A stretch of DNA of 64,000 nucleotides from Lacibacter luteus (lineage in GTDB: Bacteria; Bacteroidota; Bacteroidia; Chitinophagales; Chitinophagaceae): contig NZ_SDHW01000001.1 in NCBI RefSeq assembly GCF_004118265.1, positions 558,001 to 622,000 on the forward strand, in the 5' to 3' direction. A program made the position numbers and the translations under genes. Below are positions 9,346-17,557 of the stretch, piece by piece. Within the stretch, counting starts at the first letter, position 1. The number at the start of each line of letters is the position of its first letter. The notes beneath the pieces were generated by a model. It did not search any database and had not been told where the DNA came from. It saw only the letters and a program-made list of their open reading frames with translations.

Positions 9346-10770
9346 ATGTATCGCCTGCTTATCATATTTTTTCTTTGCTGTTGCAAAATTGCCGATGGTC
9401 AAAAATTGCAATACAGTAAAAGCGCAATCAAAGATCCCGGAGGCGGCACGCTAAAGTTATTGGCAAATGTTAATGGCTTTCATCATCTTATTTACTTCGG
9501 TTACGCAAAAAAACCAGTTGTTTATGTATTCAATAGTCAAATGCAACTGGAAAGCAGGAAAGAATTAAACATCAGCATTCCGGAAAATTGCGATGTACGT
9601 TTACTGCAACTGAAAGATCACTACGTTTTATATACACATACCGACAGACCTTCCGCTCACCGTTTAATGAGAATAAACAGAGATGGCCTTGCAACTGATA
9701 TTTCAAACCTGTTGAACAAACCTGCAGATTCTCTGTGGAACAGAAGCAAGGCCACTTTTCAGTTATTCAATCACAACGACAGTCTTTATTTAATAGCTCA
9801 CTCGTACCACAATGAGCAAAAGAAAATAAAAACAACAATCGTTCAGCCAAAATCGGATGCGGGGGTATCTCCTTTTTCACAAGTGCTGTTTCCTTTCGAT
9901 TTTGAATACGACGAATTAAAAGAAGTAACGCTTTTAAAAAAACAATTACTGGTTTTAAAAACAAGCAGAGATGAGGACGCAGTAAACACGCTCATGGTCA
10001 TCAAAACAGATCTGTTAACAGGCAACCAGTTTTCAAAACAATTTGAGAGCGGAAAATATGTTTATCATAATCCAACGCTTCGGTATAATACAGCGGACTC
10101 GAGTGTGTTTGTTTATTCGTTATTGCGAACACCTTTTGGCTACAGAGGTGCAAGGCCAGAACTGTTCATGGCAAGGTTAAACAGCAAATTGAACGAATTA
10201 AACCCTGTGCAAACCTTGCCCAATATTTTTAAGGGTAATGCAGCATCTGCATTCATGGTAGAAAAAACACAGACTTTAGGATGGATGTGCTTTTCATACG
10301 ATCAACGGGCTTTTGGCAGAGGTGGAAGAATGCCATCAAACCAGTTCAGCTCTGACTATATGGATGAAACAAGGCGATTTACAGATAACTGGCTCAATCC
10401 GTTTGTTTACGATGAGAATATGCCTACTGCAGTTTCTATGACTTTGCTGAAAAATAATCTTGAAAGAAAAACAGACAGCATTGTAAAAAACACCGGCAGC
10501 TATTACAAAATTCATCCGGCACCTTTTGCACAGTTTGTATTGCAAAACACCGCTTATCTTTTATTAATAGAAGAACTCGCTGCCAGGAAAAAAGGATTAC
10601 TGCTTGTATCACCCGGAGAAAACGGAGAGTTGAACTTGCAGCCATTGCGTGTTCACGATCAATTTAATTTTCTGCTTTCATTAGTACAGCCTGCCGGCGA
10701 TCATACCTTCATTATTCCGTTTACCAATAAAAATGAAATGGGTTTAATGAAAGTAACATTAACCAACTAA
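9346..10770 (+). CDS. Secreted protein of unknown function in the polysaccharide locus
   Basis: I do not recognise this 474-residue protein. It has a short signal peptide (YRLLIIFFLCCCKIADGQ, about 1-19); the CCC run is not followed by a typical lipobox. The remainder is soluble, rich in beta-type segments with alternating hydrophobic residues (for example HYVLYTHTDR, VFVYSLLRTPFGYRG, AYLLLIEELAARKKGLLLV), and has no membrane span. A beta-propeller is possible, but no blade repeat is clear. It sits 73 bp after the GH2 gene, across a weak hairpin, and 21 bp before the sulfatase gene, so it probably shares the sulfatase transcript. A role in glycan handling is suggested by position only. Confidence 0.8.
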   Translation: MYRLLIIFFLCCCKIADGQKLQYSKSAIKDPGGGTLKLLANVNGFHHLIYFGYAKKPVVYVFNSQMQLESRKELNISIPENCDVRLLQLKDHYVLYTHTDRPSAHRLMRINRDGLATDISNLLNKPADSLWNRSKATFQLFNHNDSLYLIAHSYHNEQKKIKTTIVQPKSDAGVSPFSQVLFPFDFEYDELKEVTLLKKQLLVLKTSRDEDAVNTLMVIKTDLLTGNQFSKQFESGKYVYHNPTLRYNTADSSVFVYSLLRTPFGYRGARPELFMARLNSKLNELNPVQTLPNIFKGNAASAFMVEKTQTLGWMCFSYDQRAFGRGGRMPSNQFSSDYMDETRRFTDNWLNPFVYDENMPTAVSMTLLKNNLERKTDSIVKNTGSYYKIHPAPFAQFVLQNTAYLLLIEELAARKKGLLLVSPGENGELNLQPLRVHDQFNFLLSLVQPAGDHTFIIPFTNKNEMGLMKVTLTN

Positions 10771-10791
10771 ACAATTATTGCAATTCATCAA

Positions 10792-12210
10792 ATGAAACTT
10801 ACTTTTTCGTTTTTCCTGCTTTTGTTCGTTACAGCATCGTCTGCAATTTTTGCTCAAAACAAAAAGCCCAATATCATTTTCATTTTTGCGGATGATTTGG
10901 GTTATGGCGAACTGGGTTGCTATGGTCAGCAAAAAATTGAAACGCCTAATCTGGATGCATTGGCTGCAAAAGGAAAAAAGTTTGTACAGTTTTATTCGGG
11001 CACTTCTGTTTGTGCGCCTTCTCGTGCTTCACTGATGACAGGTTTACATACAGGGCACACGCCTATTCGTGGCAACAAACAATTTGAACCGGAGGGACAA
11101 ACTCCTTTACCTGCTTCAACAAAAACCTTTGCTAATTATTTGCAGCAAAACGGTTATGCAACCGCTACGTTTGGTAAATGGGGAATGGGCTTTAACCAAA
11201 ACAGCGGCGATCCGAACAAAAAAGGGTTTGCTTTATTTTATGGCTATAACGATCAAAGTCTGGCACATGATTTCTATCCACCTTATTTATGGAACAATCA
11301 TAACAAAGTTGACCTTTCAATTAACAAACAATACGACTCTGTTTATTCTGCAGCGCTGATTCATCAGCAGGCTGTACAATACATCAACCGGCAAGGCAAT
11401 AAACCATTCTTCATGTATCTGTCTTATACTTTACCCCATGGTGATGTAATTGGTCCGCACGATAGTTTGTACAATTACTATAAACAAAAATTCAACGAAC
11501 AACCGCTCACCGGTGCAGCATTGAAAACAAGACCGCATAATATGCAGCCCGAACCATATCCGCATGCACAGTTTGCAGCAATGGTTGGTCGTTTAGATTT
11601 GTATGTAGGCGAAATTGTAAAAGCAATCAAAGAAAAAGGGTTGGAAGAAAACACCCTCATCATTTTCAGCAGCGATAACGGACCACACAGAGAAAATGGC
11701 GGCGATCCCGAATTCTTCAACAGCAACGGTATCTACCGTGGCATTAAAAGAGATTTGTACGAAGGTGGTATGCGTGTTCCGTTTATTGCCTACTGGCCAA
11801 CGAAAATAAAACCGGCAGTTATTGAAAAGCCTTTTGCCTTATGGGATATGTACCCCACTTTTCTGGAGTTGGCAAAAATTCCCGTTACAGAAAAGATCGA
11901 TGGCATATCGATTGTACCCACTTTACTTAACAACAGCAAACAAAAACAACACGAGTATTTCTATTGGGAGTTTCACGAAAACAATGGCCGCCAGGCAGTA
12001 TTGTGGGGCAAATGGAAAGGCGTTCGTTTGAATGTAAATAAACAGGATGATGCGCCTGTTGAGCTGTACGATCTCAATACAGACCCATCAGAAGAAAAAA
12101 ATCTTGCAGCGCAATATCCTGCTGTAGTAGAAAAAATAAAGCAGTTCATGAAACAGGCACACACAGGCAACAGCGACTGGCCATTGCTTAAAAGCGAGTT
12201 CGGCAAATAA
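10792..12210 (+). CDS. S1-family (arylsulfatase-type) sulfatase
   Basis: This 472-residue secreted enzyme hydrolyses sulfate esters, here probably from a carbohydrate. The signal peptide spans about 1-21 (ending AIFAQ). The N-terminal sulfatase core begins NIIFIFADDLGYGELGCYG with metal ligands D34/D35. The formylglycine motif is C-A-P-S-R at 74-78, the Cys-type signature matured by an anaerobic (anSME) or FGE-type enzyme; no maturase gene lies in this window. SSDNGPHRENGG carries the second metal site. Length fits S1 sulfatases. It begins 21 bp after the unknown secreted protein and converges with the cytidine deaminase gene 9 bp away. Position with GH105 and GH2 suggests a sulfated glycan substrate. 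Confidence 0.93.
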   Translation: MKLTFSFFLLLFVTASSAIFAQNKKPNIIFIFADDLGYGELGCYGQQKIETPNLDALAAKGKKFVQFYSGTSVCAPSRASLMTGLHTGHTPIRGNKQFEPEGQTPLPASTKTFANYLQQNGYATATFGKWGMGFNQNSGDPNKKGFALFYGYNDQSLAHDFYPPYLWNNHNKVDLSINKQYDSVYSAALIHQQAVQYINRQGNKPFFMYLSYTLPHGDVIGPHDSLYNYYKQKFNEQPLTGAALKTRPHNMQPEPYPHAQFAAMVGRLDLYVGEIVKAIKEKGLEENTLIIFSSDNGPHRENGGDPEFFNSNGIYRGIKRDLYEGGMRVPFIAYWPTKIKPAVIEKPFALWDMYPTFLELAKIPVTEKIDGISIVPTLLNNSKQKQHEYFYWEFHENNGRQAVLWGKWKGVRLNVNKQDDAPVELYDLNTDPSEEKNLAAQYPAVVEKIKQFMKQAHTGNSDWPLLKSEFGK

Positions 12211-12219
12211 GTTGTGTTG

Positions 12220-12705
12220 TTACTGCAAATCAGAACTTGTAAACGATAATGGCAGCAACATTGCAGCATCGGGAATGATGTACACTTTACCATGCATGCC
12301 GCCGAGCACTAAACGAATGGGTTGCTTTGTTTTTTCTCTGAACTCCTGTAATGCCTGCCGGCAAATGCCACAGGGAGAAATAGGATGATTGCTTTCGCCG
12401 TTGTTGTTGAAATAGCTGATAGCTATCGTTTCAATCGGCACTTTAGGATACAACGAAGAAACGGAAGCAAGCACTACCCTTTCTGCACATAATCCCGCCG
12501 GGAACGATGCATTTTCCTGGTTGCTGCCGGCAATGATTTCGCCATTATTGAGCTTGGCAACAGCCCCAACCTGGAAACGGGAATAAGGCGCATAGGCATG
12601 CTGTGTTACTTCTCTTGCTTCGTCTAAAAGCCATTTGTCTTCTTCTGTAAGATCATCGATGCTTTCGTACACCTCGTAATCAAACTGGTATTCTTTTTTG
12701 TTCAT
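12220..12705 (-). CDS. cdd: Cytidine deaminase
   Basis: This 161-residue cytosolic enzyme deaminates cytidine and deoxycytidine to uridine and deoxyuridine for pyrimidine salvage. The zinc site is clear: LCAERVVL supplies the first Cys and the proton-shuttling Glu, and SPCGICRQAL supplies the other two Cys ligands. GSNQENASFPAGLCAER is the family's substrate-binding stretch. I start the gene at the ATG at 12703-12705 because AGGTGACC lies just before it; an ATG 33 bp further upstream would add 11 residues (MRIKLRYKQVT) not expected in the family. The gene converges with the sulfatase gene. Confidence 0.93.
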   Translation of the reverse strand: MNKKEYQFDYEVYESIDDLTEEDKWLLDEAREVTQHAYAPYSRFQVGAVAKLNNGEIIAGSNQENASFPAGLCAERVVLASVSSLYPKVPIETIAISYFNNNGESNHPISPCGICRQALQEFREKTKQPIRLVLGGMHGKVYIIPDAAMLLPLSFTSSDLQ

Positions 12706-12788
12706 GGTCACCTGTTTATACCGGAGTTTAATCCGCATTTAATCAATATCCTTCTGCCCGGGCTACGATTTCAGAAAGGGTTAAAGAC

Positions 12789-12816
12789 AAAAAATCCCCC
12801 GAACATGTCGGAGGAT
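12789..12816 (-). terminator. Intrinsic terminator of the signal peptidase gene
   Basis: On the minus strand ATCCTCCGA (12816-12808) pairs with TCGGGGGAT (12802-12794) apart from one central mismatch, with a 5-nt loop, and is followed by a run of six T (12794-12789). It lies 34 bp past the lepB stop codon and just upstream of cdd, so it should end lepB transcription. Confidence 0.8.
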
Positions 12817-12849
12817 CCATCATAAAAGCTCGGTATCAAATATAAGTTA

Positions 12850-14394
12850 TTATTTGATTGAACGGAAAATCCTGTTCCATCTCGGGCCCTTGTTCCAGCT
12901 AAAGAAAATGAGGGAGGCCTTGCCCACCACATGATCTTCGGGCACAAAACCCCAGTAACGGCTGTCGAGTGAATTATGGCGGTTATCGCCCATTAACCAG
13001 TAATAATCCAGTTTAAATGTGTATTTATCGGTAGCCGTTCCGTTAACATAGAACTTGCCATCTTTCATTTCAAAATCGTTGTGCTCGTATGTGCGTATCA
13101 CACGCTCGTAACGACTGTAATTTTCAACAGTAAGCTGAATAGTTGCTCCTCTTTTGGGTATGAACAGTGGGCCATAATTATCAATCGTCCATTTGCAGTA
13201 CACACTGTCATTCGGGTACACATCAATACCGCCAATACCTCTTGTATCTTTTTCGTACGCATAGTTTACAGGTGTAAGTGTTTCAACAAATGATAACTTG
13301 CTGAAAACAGCCACCTGTTCTTTGGTTAAAAAGATCTCGTAGAGATTATTACCGAGATCTCTTACTTCGCCGACATCGGCACGAATACCATATTCTTCTT
13401 CAATGGCGGCATAATCTAAAGGTTGACCTTTTGTTTTCAGTACATAATTGGTTTCGGAATGCGGAGGCGTTTCGCCCGGCTTACCGTTAATGAACACCAC
13501 ACCGTTTCTTATTTCAAGTGTATCGCCTGCAACAGCCACTGCACGCTTAATAAAGTTTTCACGCTTGTCAACAGGCCGTGTAATGATGATGTCGCCATAA
13601 GCATCCCATAACGCAGTTCGGTTACCGTTGAACTCGCTGCGCAACGCATCGTAATAAGTTACTTTCGATCCGTAACGTTCTTCATCATTAATAACAGTAT
13701 CGCCTACAGGCAAATTAAACACCACTACATCGTTACGCTTAACGGGTTTTGCAAACCATCTTCTGTAATCGAGTTTGATCCACTCTAAATACGATTTCGT
13801 TTTAACAATGGGCAGTGTATGATGTACCAATGGAAATGCCAACGGTGTATTGGGTACACGTGTGCCGTATGCGGTTTTACTTACAAAAAGAAAATCGTTT
13901 ACCAGCAACGAACGTTCCATTGAAGGCGTGGGAATAACATACGCTTCAAAAACAAACATGCGAATTAAACCTGCAGCAACAATAGCAAAAATGGCTGCAT
14001 CCACCCACTCACGTGTGGTAGATTTTTTATGCGCAGTAATGGCCTCTGCACCGAGGTATTTATCTGTTTTATTAAAGCCTAAATAAATAAAATAGAGCGG
14101 TGATGCCAATACAGTTAATGCGTGCTCCCAAAACTTAAACTTGCCGTATGCTTTTACAAAATCGATAATGATGGCAATGGAAATAAACCAACCTACTATT
14201 GGCAAAAACTGAAGAAAGAACCAATACTTCTTCATACCGGCAAGCTCTACCATTACCCAAGTGTTGTAAAAAGGAACAAATGCCGCCCATGGAGCAACAC
14301 CTGCTTTTTTAAACATACCATACAAACCAATAGCAGGCAGCAGTATTACAAGTAAGCCAATCAAGAAGATTCCTAAAATTTCATTTCCTTCCAT
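12850..14394 (-). CDS. lepB: Signal peptidase I with N-terminal membrane extension
   Basis: This 514-residue inner-membrane protease removes signal peptides from exported proteins. Residues 1-115 form a membrane domain with about three to four hydrophobic spans (DUF5684-like), an extension I recall as common in Bacteroidota signal peptidases. A further transmembrane anchor follows (about 132-152). The catalytic region has the nucleophile Ser158 in AYVIPTPSMERSL, the general base Lys283 in FIKRAVAVAGDTLEIRNG, and the conserved MGDNRHNSLDSRYWGFVP box near the C-terminus. A long insertion separates the Ser and Lys motifs. It stands alone between a consensus -7 box upstream and a strong terminator downstream, so it is probably monocistronic. 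Confidence 0.95.
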   Translation of the reverse strand: MEGNEILGIFLIGLLVILLPAIGLYGMFKKAGVAPWAAFVPFYNTWVMVELAGMKKYWFFLQFLPIVGWFISIAIIIDFVKAYGKFKFWEHALTVLASPLYFIYLGFNKTDKYLGAEAITAHKKSTTREWVDAAIFAIVAAGLIRMFVFEAYVIPTPSMERSLLVNDFLFVSKTAYGTRVPNTPLAFPLVHHTLPIVKTKSYLEWIKLDYRRWFAKPVKRNDVVVFNLPVGDTVINDEERYGSKVTYYDALRSEFNGNRTALWDAYGDIIITRPVDKRENFIKRAVAVAGDTLEIRNGVVFINGKPGETPPHSETNYVLKTKGQPLDYAAIEEEYGIRADVGEVRDLGNNLYEIFLTKEQVAVFSKLSFVETLTPVNYAYEKDTRGIGGIDVYPNDSVYCKWTIDNYGPLFIPKRGATIQLTVENYSRYERVIRTYEHNDFEMKDGKFYVNGTATDKYTFKLDYYWLMGDNRHNSLDSRYWGFVPEDHVVGKASLIFFSWNKGPRWNRIFRSIK

Positions 14395-14415
14395 GCTCAG
14401 TTTTTTTATTGGTCA

Positions 14416-14423
14416 CAAATGTA
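14416..14423 (-). promoter_or_regulatory. Candidate -7 box of the lepB promoter
   Basis: On the minus strand the sequence reads TACATTTG, a perfect match to the Bacteroidota -7 element TAnnTTTG, 21 bp before the lepB ATG. No clear TTG lies at the -33 spacing, so the call rests on one element. Confidence 0.45.
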
Positions 14424-14467
14424 AGGGTTTCGGTTTTGCAGCCCGAAACCACTATTAAAATATTCGT

Positions 14468-15124
14468 TTATTGTTTACGCAGCTGTAGTTCGTTTAGAAT
14501 GATGCTGCTTATTTCAGCTGCCTTGTTATAGATCATAAAATGCCCGCCTCCTTTAACGATATGGGCTGTTCTTACTTTGCGTACAGGAAACAGTTTATCG
14601 TTTGTTCCATGTATCTGTATGCAGTTTGCAGGTTTTGTTACATTGTTCCATGTTACAATTTCGTTAATGGCCCAATGCATAAAACGCCCATCAATATGTT
14701 TACGGAAGTGATTGGCCATTCTTCTCTCTGCTTTTGAAGATGTGCCCAAAAAATAGTTTTCTATCGGGTATAACAAGGGATGCGGTTTAGGTTTTACCAG
14801 TTTATGCAGGCGAAGCTTACCTGCAAAACGCATCCACCAGGGTTGTTCATCTTTGGTTACCGGGGTTGATACAAGAAAAAGTTTCTCAACATGGATGAGC
14901 TTAGCTATTTCAACTGCTACAATACCTCCAAATGAAACACCCAAAAGCACAGGATGCCCATCGGTAATAAAAGCGGCAATCTGTTTGGCATACGATTGTA
15001 CCGTTTCATTTTCCTGCGGCGGTATCCATTGCAGAAAAATCAACTCGCAATTGCTCAACTTCAGCTGTGAAAAAACCTTTTCATCGGCTCCCAAACCGCT
15101 GATGCAATAAATACGCTGGCTCAT
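14468..15124 (-). CDS. Small alpha/beta-hydrolase fold protein
   Basis: This 218-residue cytosolic protein has an alpha/beta-hydrolase core. The nucleophile elbow is G-V-S-F-G with Ser64, an oxyanion-type loop GLGADEKVF lies at 10-18, and the catalytic His is probably in KGGGHFMIYN near the end. There is no signal peptide and the substrate is unknown. Its ATG overlaps the stop codon of the upstream response-regulator gene by 4 bp (ATGA), so translation is coupled and the two are one operon. That link suggests the hydrolase is made together with the regulator rather than being its target. An esterase or thioesterase role would be a guess. Confidence 0.85.
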   Translation of the reverse strand: MSQRIYCISGLGADEKVFSQLKLSNCELIFLQWIPPQENETVQSYAKQIAAFITDGHPVLLGVSFGGIVAVEIAKLIHVEKLFLVSTPVTKDEQPWWMRFAGKLRLHKLVKPKPHPLLYPIENYFLGTSSKAERRMANHFRKHIDGRFMHWAINEIVTWNNVTKPANCIQIHGTNDKLFPVRKVRTAHIVKGGGHFMIYNKAAEISSIILNELQLRKQ

Positions 15125-16284
15125 GCCCGGGGAATCACGAAATTGTAAACATCTTCTTCCGAAATGGTTTTGCCTGAGAGAATTACCAGGCGTTCCATTA
15201 CATTCCTGAACTCACGGATATTACCGCTCCAGTTGTGTTTTTGTAATGCTTCTACTGCAGATTTATCAATTCCTTTTTTTGCCTGGCCATAATCATCCGC
15301 CACCTGTTGCAGAAAATGATCGGCAAGTAATGGAATATCTTCTCTCCGCTCGTTGAGCGAAGGGACATGAATAATGATTACACTCAAGCGATGATATAAA
15401 TCGAGACGGAAACTCTTCTCTTCTACTTCCTTCAACAAGTCTTTGTTGGTAGCTGCAATTACCCGTACATCTACAGTAATATCTTTTTCACCACCTACTC
15501 TTGTTATTTTATTTTCCTGCAGTGCACGCAATACTTTCGCCTGTGCGGTGAGACTCATATCGCCAATTTCATCGAGGAAAAGTGTACCGCCATTGGCCTG
15601 TTCAAACTTGCCGATGCGTTGTTTAATGGCCGATGTGAAGGATCCTTTTTCATGACCAAACAATTCGCTTTCGATCAACTCACCGGGAATAGCCGCACAG
15701 TTTACTTCAATGATGGGGCCATTTGCACGGTTACTTTTTTCGTGCATCCAACGGGCGACTAACTCTTTACCCGAACCGTTTTCGCCGGTAATAAGCACAC
15801 GGGCATCTGTTGGCGCTACTTTATCAATCGTGTCTTTAATCTTTTTCAAAGCAGGGCTTTCACCAATCATTTCCTGCACTTTACTCACTTTGCGTTTCAA
15901 CACTTTGGTTTCTGTAACCAATGTTTGCTTATCCATTGCATTGCGGATGGTAATAAGCAAACGGTTAAGATCCGGTGGCTTGGCTACATAATCAAAAGCC
16001 CCTTTCTTAACTGCCTCAACTGCTGTTTCAATAGTACCATGTCCCGAAATCATAATAATGGGAACATCCGGATTGATTTCTTTTGCCTTTTCCAAAAATT
16101 CAAGACCATCTACTTTTGGCATTTTAATATCACACAAAACCACGTCGTAACTTTTTTCCTTCAGCTTCTTTAACCCTTCATCGCCGTTTTCTGCATCTTC
16201 GATCTTGTAGCCTTCGTAAGAAAGAATTTCGCCTAATGTTTTCCGTATTGCCTTTTCGTCGTCGATAATTAAAATGTTGCTCAT
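15121..16284 (-). CDS. NtrC-type response regulator (receiver + sigma-54 AAA+), no HTH domain
   Basis: This 387-residue two-component regulator has a receiver domain (about 1-118) with acid pair D8/D9, phospho-acceptor D52 and Lys102. It is joined to a sigma-54-interacting AAA+ ATPase (about 138-370) with Walker A GENGSGKE (167-174) and Walker B GTLFLDEIG (233-241). Two features stand out. The loop that contacts sigma-54, normally GAFTGA, reads GSFTSA at 214-219. The protein ends at VYNFVIPRA right after the AAA+ lid, without the Fis-type DNA-binding helix-turn-helix that brings classical NtrC proteins to about 450-480 residues. No frameshift is obvious. It may act from solution or be a lineage-typical form. 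No histidine kinase lies beside it; an alpha/beta hydrolase overlaps its stop codon. Confidence 0.93.
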   Translation of the reverse strand: MSNILIIDDEKAIRKTLGEILSYEGYKIEDAENGDEGLKKLKEKSYDVVLCDIKMPKVDGLEFLEKAKEINPDVPIIMISGHGTIETAVEAVKKGAFDYVAKPPDLNRLLITIRNAMDKQTLVTETKVLKRKVSKVQEMIGESPALKKIKDTIDKVAPTDARVLITGENGSGKELVARWMHEKSNRANGPIIEVNCAAIPGELIESELFGHEKGSFTSAIKQRIGKFEQANGGTLFLDEIGDMSLTAQAKVLRALQENKITRVGGEKDITVDVRVIAATNKDLLKEVEEKSFRLDLYHRLSVIIIHVPSLNERREDIPLLADHFLQQVADDYGQAKKGIDKSAVEALQKHNWSGNIREFRNVMERLVILSGKTISEEDVYNFVIPRA

Positions 16285-16353
16285 ATTGTTTAACAGATTC
16301 TTTTGTGGATTTTTTTACGAATTGATTCAAAGCTAACCAAAAACCATGCAAGT

Positions 16354-17091
16354 ATGAATCCAGTCGCATTTTTCTTTACCTGCGTAGGTATCTTTCCTTT
16401 TTCAATTAGTAATACTCGTGTTACTCCTGCCGCACCAAAAACAATTTATGAAATTCCATTGCCAGATGGTTACGAACGAAAGCAAGTGCAGGAAAACAGT
16501 TTTGCTAAATATCTTCAACAGCTTTCGTTAAAGAATGATCGTACTGTTTATCTCTACAACGGTAAACCTAAAACCAATCAATCGGCTCAATACGCCGTGC
16601 TTAACATTAGTGTCGGCAATAAAGATCTGCAGCAATGTGCCGATGCTGTAATGCGCCTTCGTGCCGAATACCTGAAAAAACAAAACAAGCCGATTTGTTT
16701 TGCAGATAACAATAGCAAGAAATACTGCTGGGATGATTACCGGCACAGAGGTTGGCAAACTTATTTAGATGTTGTATTTGGCATGTGTGGTACTGCTTCG
16801 CTTGAAAAACAACTCAACAAAAAAAGCTGGAAGGCCTTGGCAGCTGGCGATGTATTGATAAAAGGCGGTTCGCCCGGGCATGCTGTTATTGTTTTAGATG
16901 TTGCCTGCCACAGTAGTACAGGAGAAATAATCTACCTCCTGGCGCAAAGTTACATGCCGGCGCAGGACATTCATGTGCTTAAAAATACGAACAATAAAAG
17001 CTTAAGTCCATGGTATTCTGCATCATCTGTAAATATCATTTCAACACCAGAATGGACTTTCTACGAATCACAACTACGTAGCTGGCCCTAA
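16354..17091 (+). CDS. DUF4846 family secreted protein
   Basis: This 245-residue exported protein of unknown function begins with a signal peptide (NPVAFFFTCVGIFPFSIS). It carries the conserved segments I associate with DUF4846: YAVLNISVGNKDLQQCADA, RHRGWQTYLDVVFGMCGTAS and GDVLIKGGSPGHAVIVLDVA. The last resembles the Cys/His/Asp-bearing strands of papain-like NlpC folds, but that comparison is tentative. I use the ATG at 16354; an earlier in-frame ATG at 16303 would place 17 polar residues before the signal peptide. It is divergent from the response-regulator gene and followed by a 466-bp gap before the next large gene. Confidence 0.85.
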   Translation: MNPVAFFFTCVGIFPFSISNTRVTPAAPKTIYEIPLPDGYERKQVQENSFAKYLQQLSLKNDRTVYLYNGKPKTNQSAQYAVLNISVGNKDLQQCADAVMRLRAEYLKKQNKPICFADNNSKKYCWDDYRHRGWQTYLDVVFGMCGTASLEKQLNKKSWKALAAGDVLIKGGSPGHAVIVLDVACHSSTGEIIYLLAQSYMPAQDIHVLKNTNNKSLSPWYSASSVNIISTPEWTFYESQLRSWP

Positions 17092-17135
17092 TTCCCCGTC
17101 AGTAAATACCGCTTTAAAATACAGGTTTTCTTCGA

Positions 17136-17166
17136 TTGCACAGACCAGACAGGTTGTGTACTTTTG
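17136..17166 (+). promoter_or_regulatory. Consensus Bacteroidota promoter for the small ORF at 17189
   Basis: TTG at 17136-17138, a spacer of exactly 20 bp, and TACTTTTG at 17159-17166 match the Bacteroidota -33/-7 consensus (TTG, TAnnTTTG). Transcription would start near 17172, just before a small membrane ORF and away from DUF4846, which has already ended. Confidence 0.7.
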
Positions 17167-17188
17167 ATATGTACCAAAACCAATCCCT

Positions 17189-17338
17189 ATGAAGTTGAAT
17201 TCAATCTCGTCGCAACCAGCATGGAAGCTCGCAGCTAAAATTTCTGCATTAGGGCTTTCGTTAGTATTTGTTACCTATGGCCTTGTCTGGCTCATTTTAA
17301 GTACGCTTCGTTTGTTTGTAGAAGGTATTATGCCGTAA
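17189..17338 (+). CDS. Small single-span membrane protein (49 residues)
   Basis: The reading frame starts at ATG 17189 and stops at TAA 17336-17338. It encodes a polar N-terminus (KLNSISSQPAWKLAAK) followed by one long hydrophobic span (LGLSLVFVTYGLVWLILSTL) and a short tail ending EGIMP, so a type of small inner-membrane protein. I do not recognise the family. Support comes from the consensus promoter at 17136-17166, about 20 bp upstream, and from the amphipathic-then-hydrophobic layout, which is unusual for a chance ORF. A seven-codon ORF (MYQNQSL) starting at 17169 overlaps its start codon as ATGA, which could couple translation. A hairpin at 17365-17384 (AGACGGA/TCCGTCT) follows. Confidence 0.55.
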   Translation: MKLNSISSQPAWKLAAKISALGLSLVFVTYGLVWLILSTLRLFVEGIMP

Positions 17339-17557
17339 AGCGATTTGCCGCCGTTTAAAGGATAAGACGGAGAAGATTCCGTCTGTAAAAAAGAAAAGCC
17401 GGATAGACATCCAGCTTCGTTTAAAATCCAATATCCTATGAAAAACCGTGGCAAATATGCTTCAAAAGTTTTGAATAAAAAATTCTATGGCCATTTATTT
17501 GTCCAGAATGCAAAAAGCCGATCAAATTGATCGGCTTTTTCTGTATTTGAAGTAAAA
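17339..17557. other. Intergenic stretch with hairpins, no convincing gene
   Basis: This stretch contains the hairpin AGACGGA/TCCGTCT (17365-17384), a second imperfect hairpin with stems AAGCCGGAT and ATCCAGCTT near 17396-17416, and the strong terminator at 17512-17540. A 30-codon frame from ATG 17432 runs into the terminator stem and has no promoter, so I do not call it a gene. Confidence 0.5.
17512..17540. terminator. Bidirectional intrinsic terminator after pyruvate dehydrogenase gene
   Basis: AAAAAGCCGATCA pairs perfectly with TGATCGGCTTTTT around a 3-nt centre. A-tract and T-tract flank both sides, so it works on either strand. It lies 17 bp past the stop codon of the minus-strand E1 beta gene and also faces the small plus-strand transcript. 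Confidence 0.85.

Noticed and set aside
12837-12844. TATATTTG on the minus strand just after the lepB stop
   Set aside because: Perfect -7 match, but no -33 element, and transcription would hit the lepB terminator at once; likely chance in AT-rich sequence.
17432-17524. 30-codon plus-strand ORF (MKNRGKYASKV...) before the bidirectional terminator
   Set aside because: No promoter, and its 3' part is the terminator stem itself; too short to support.
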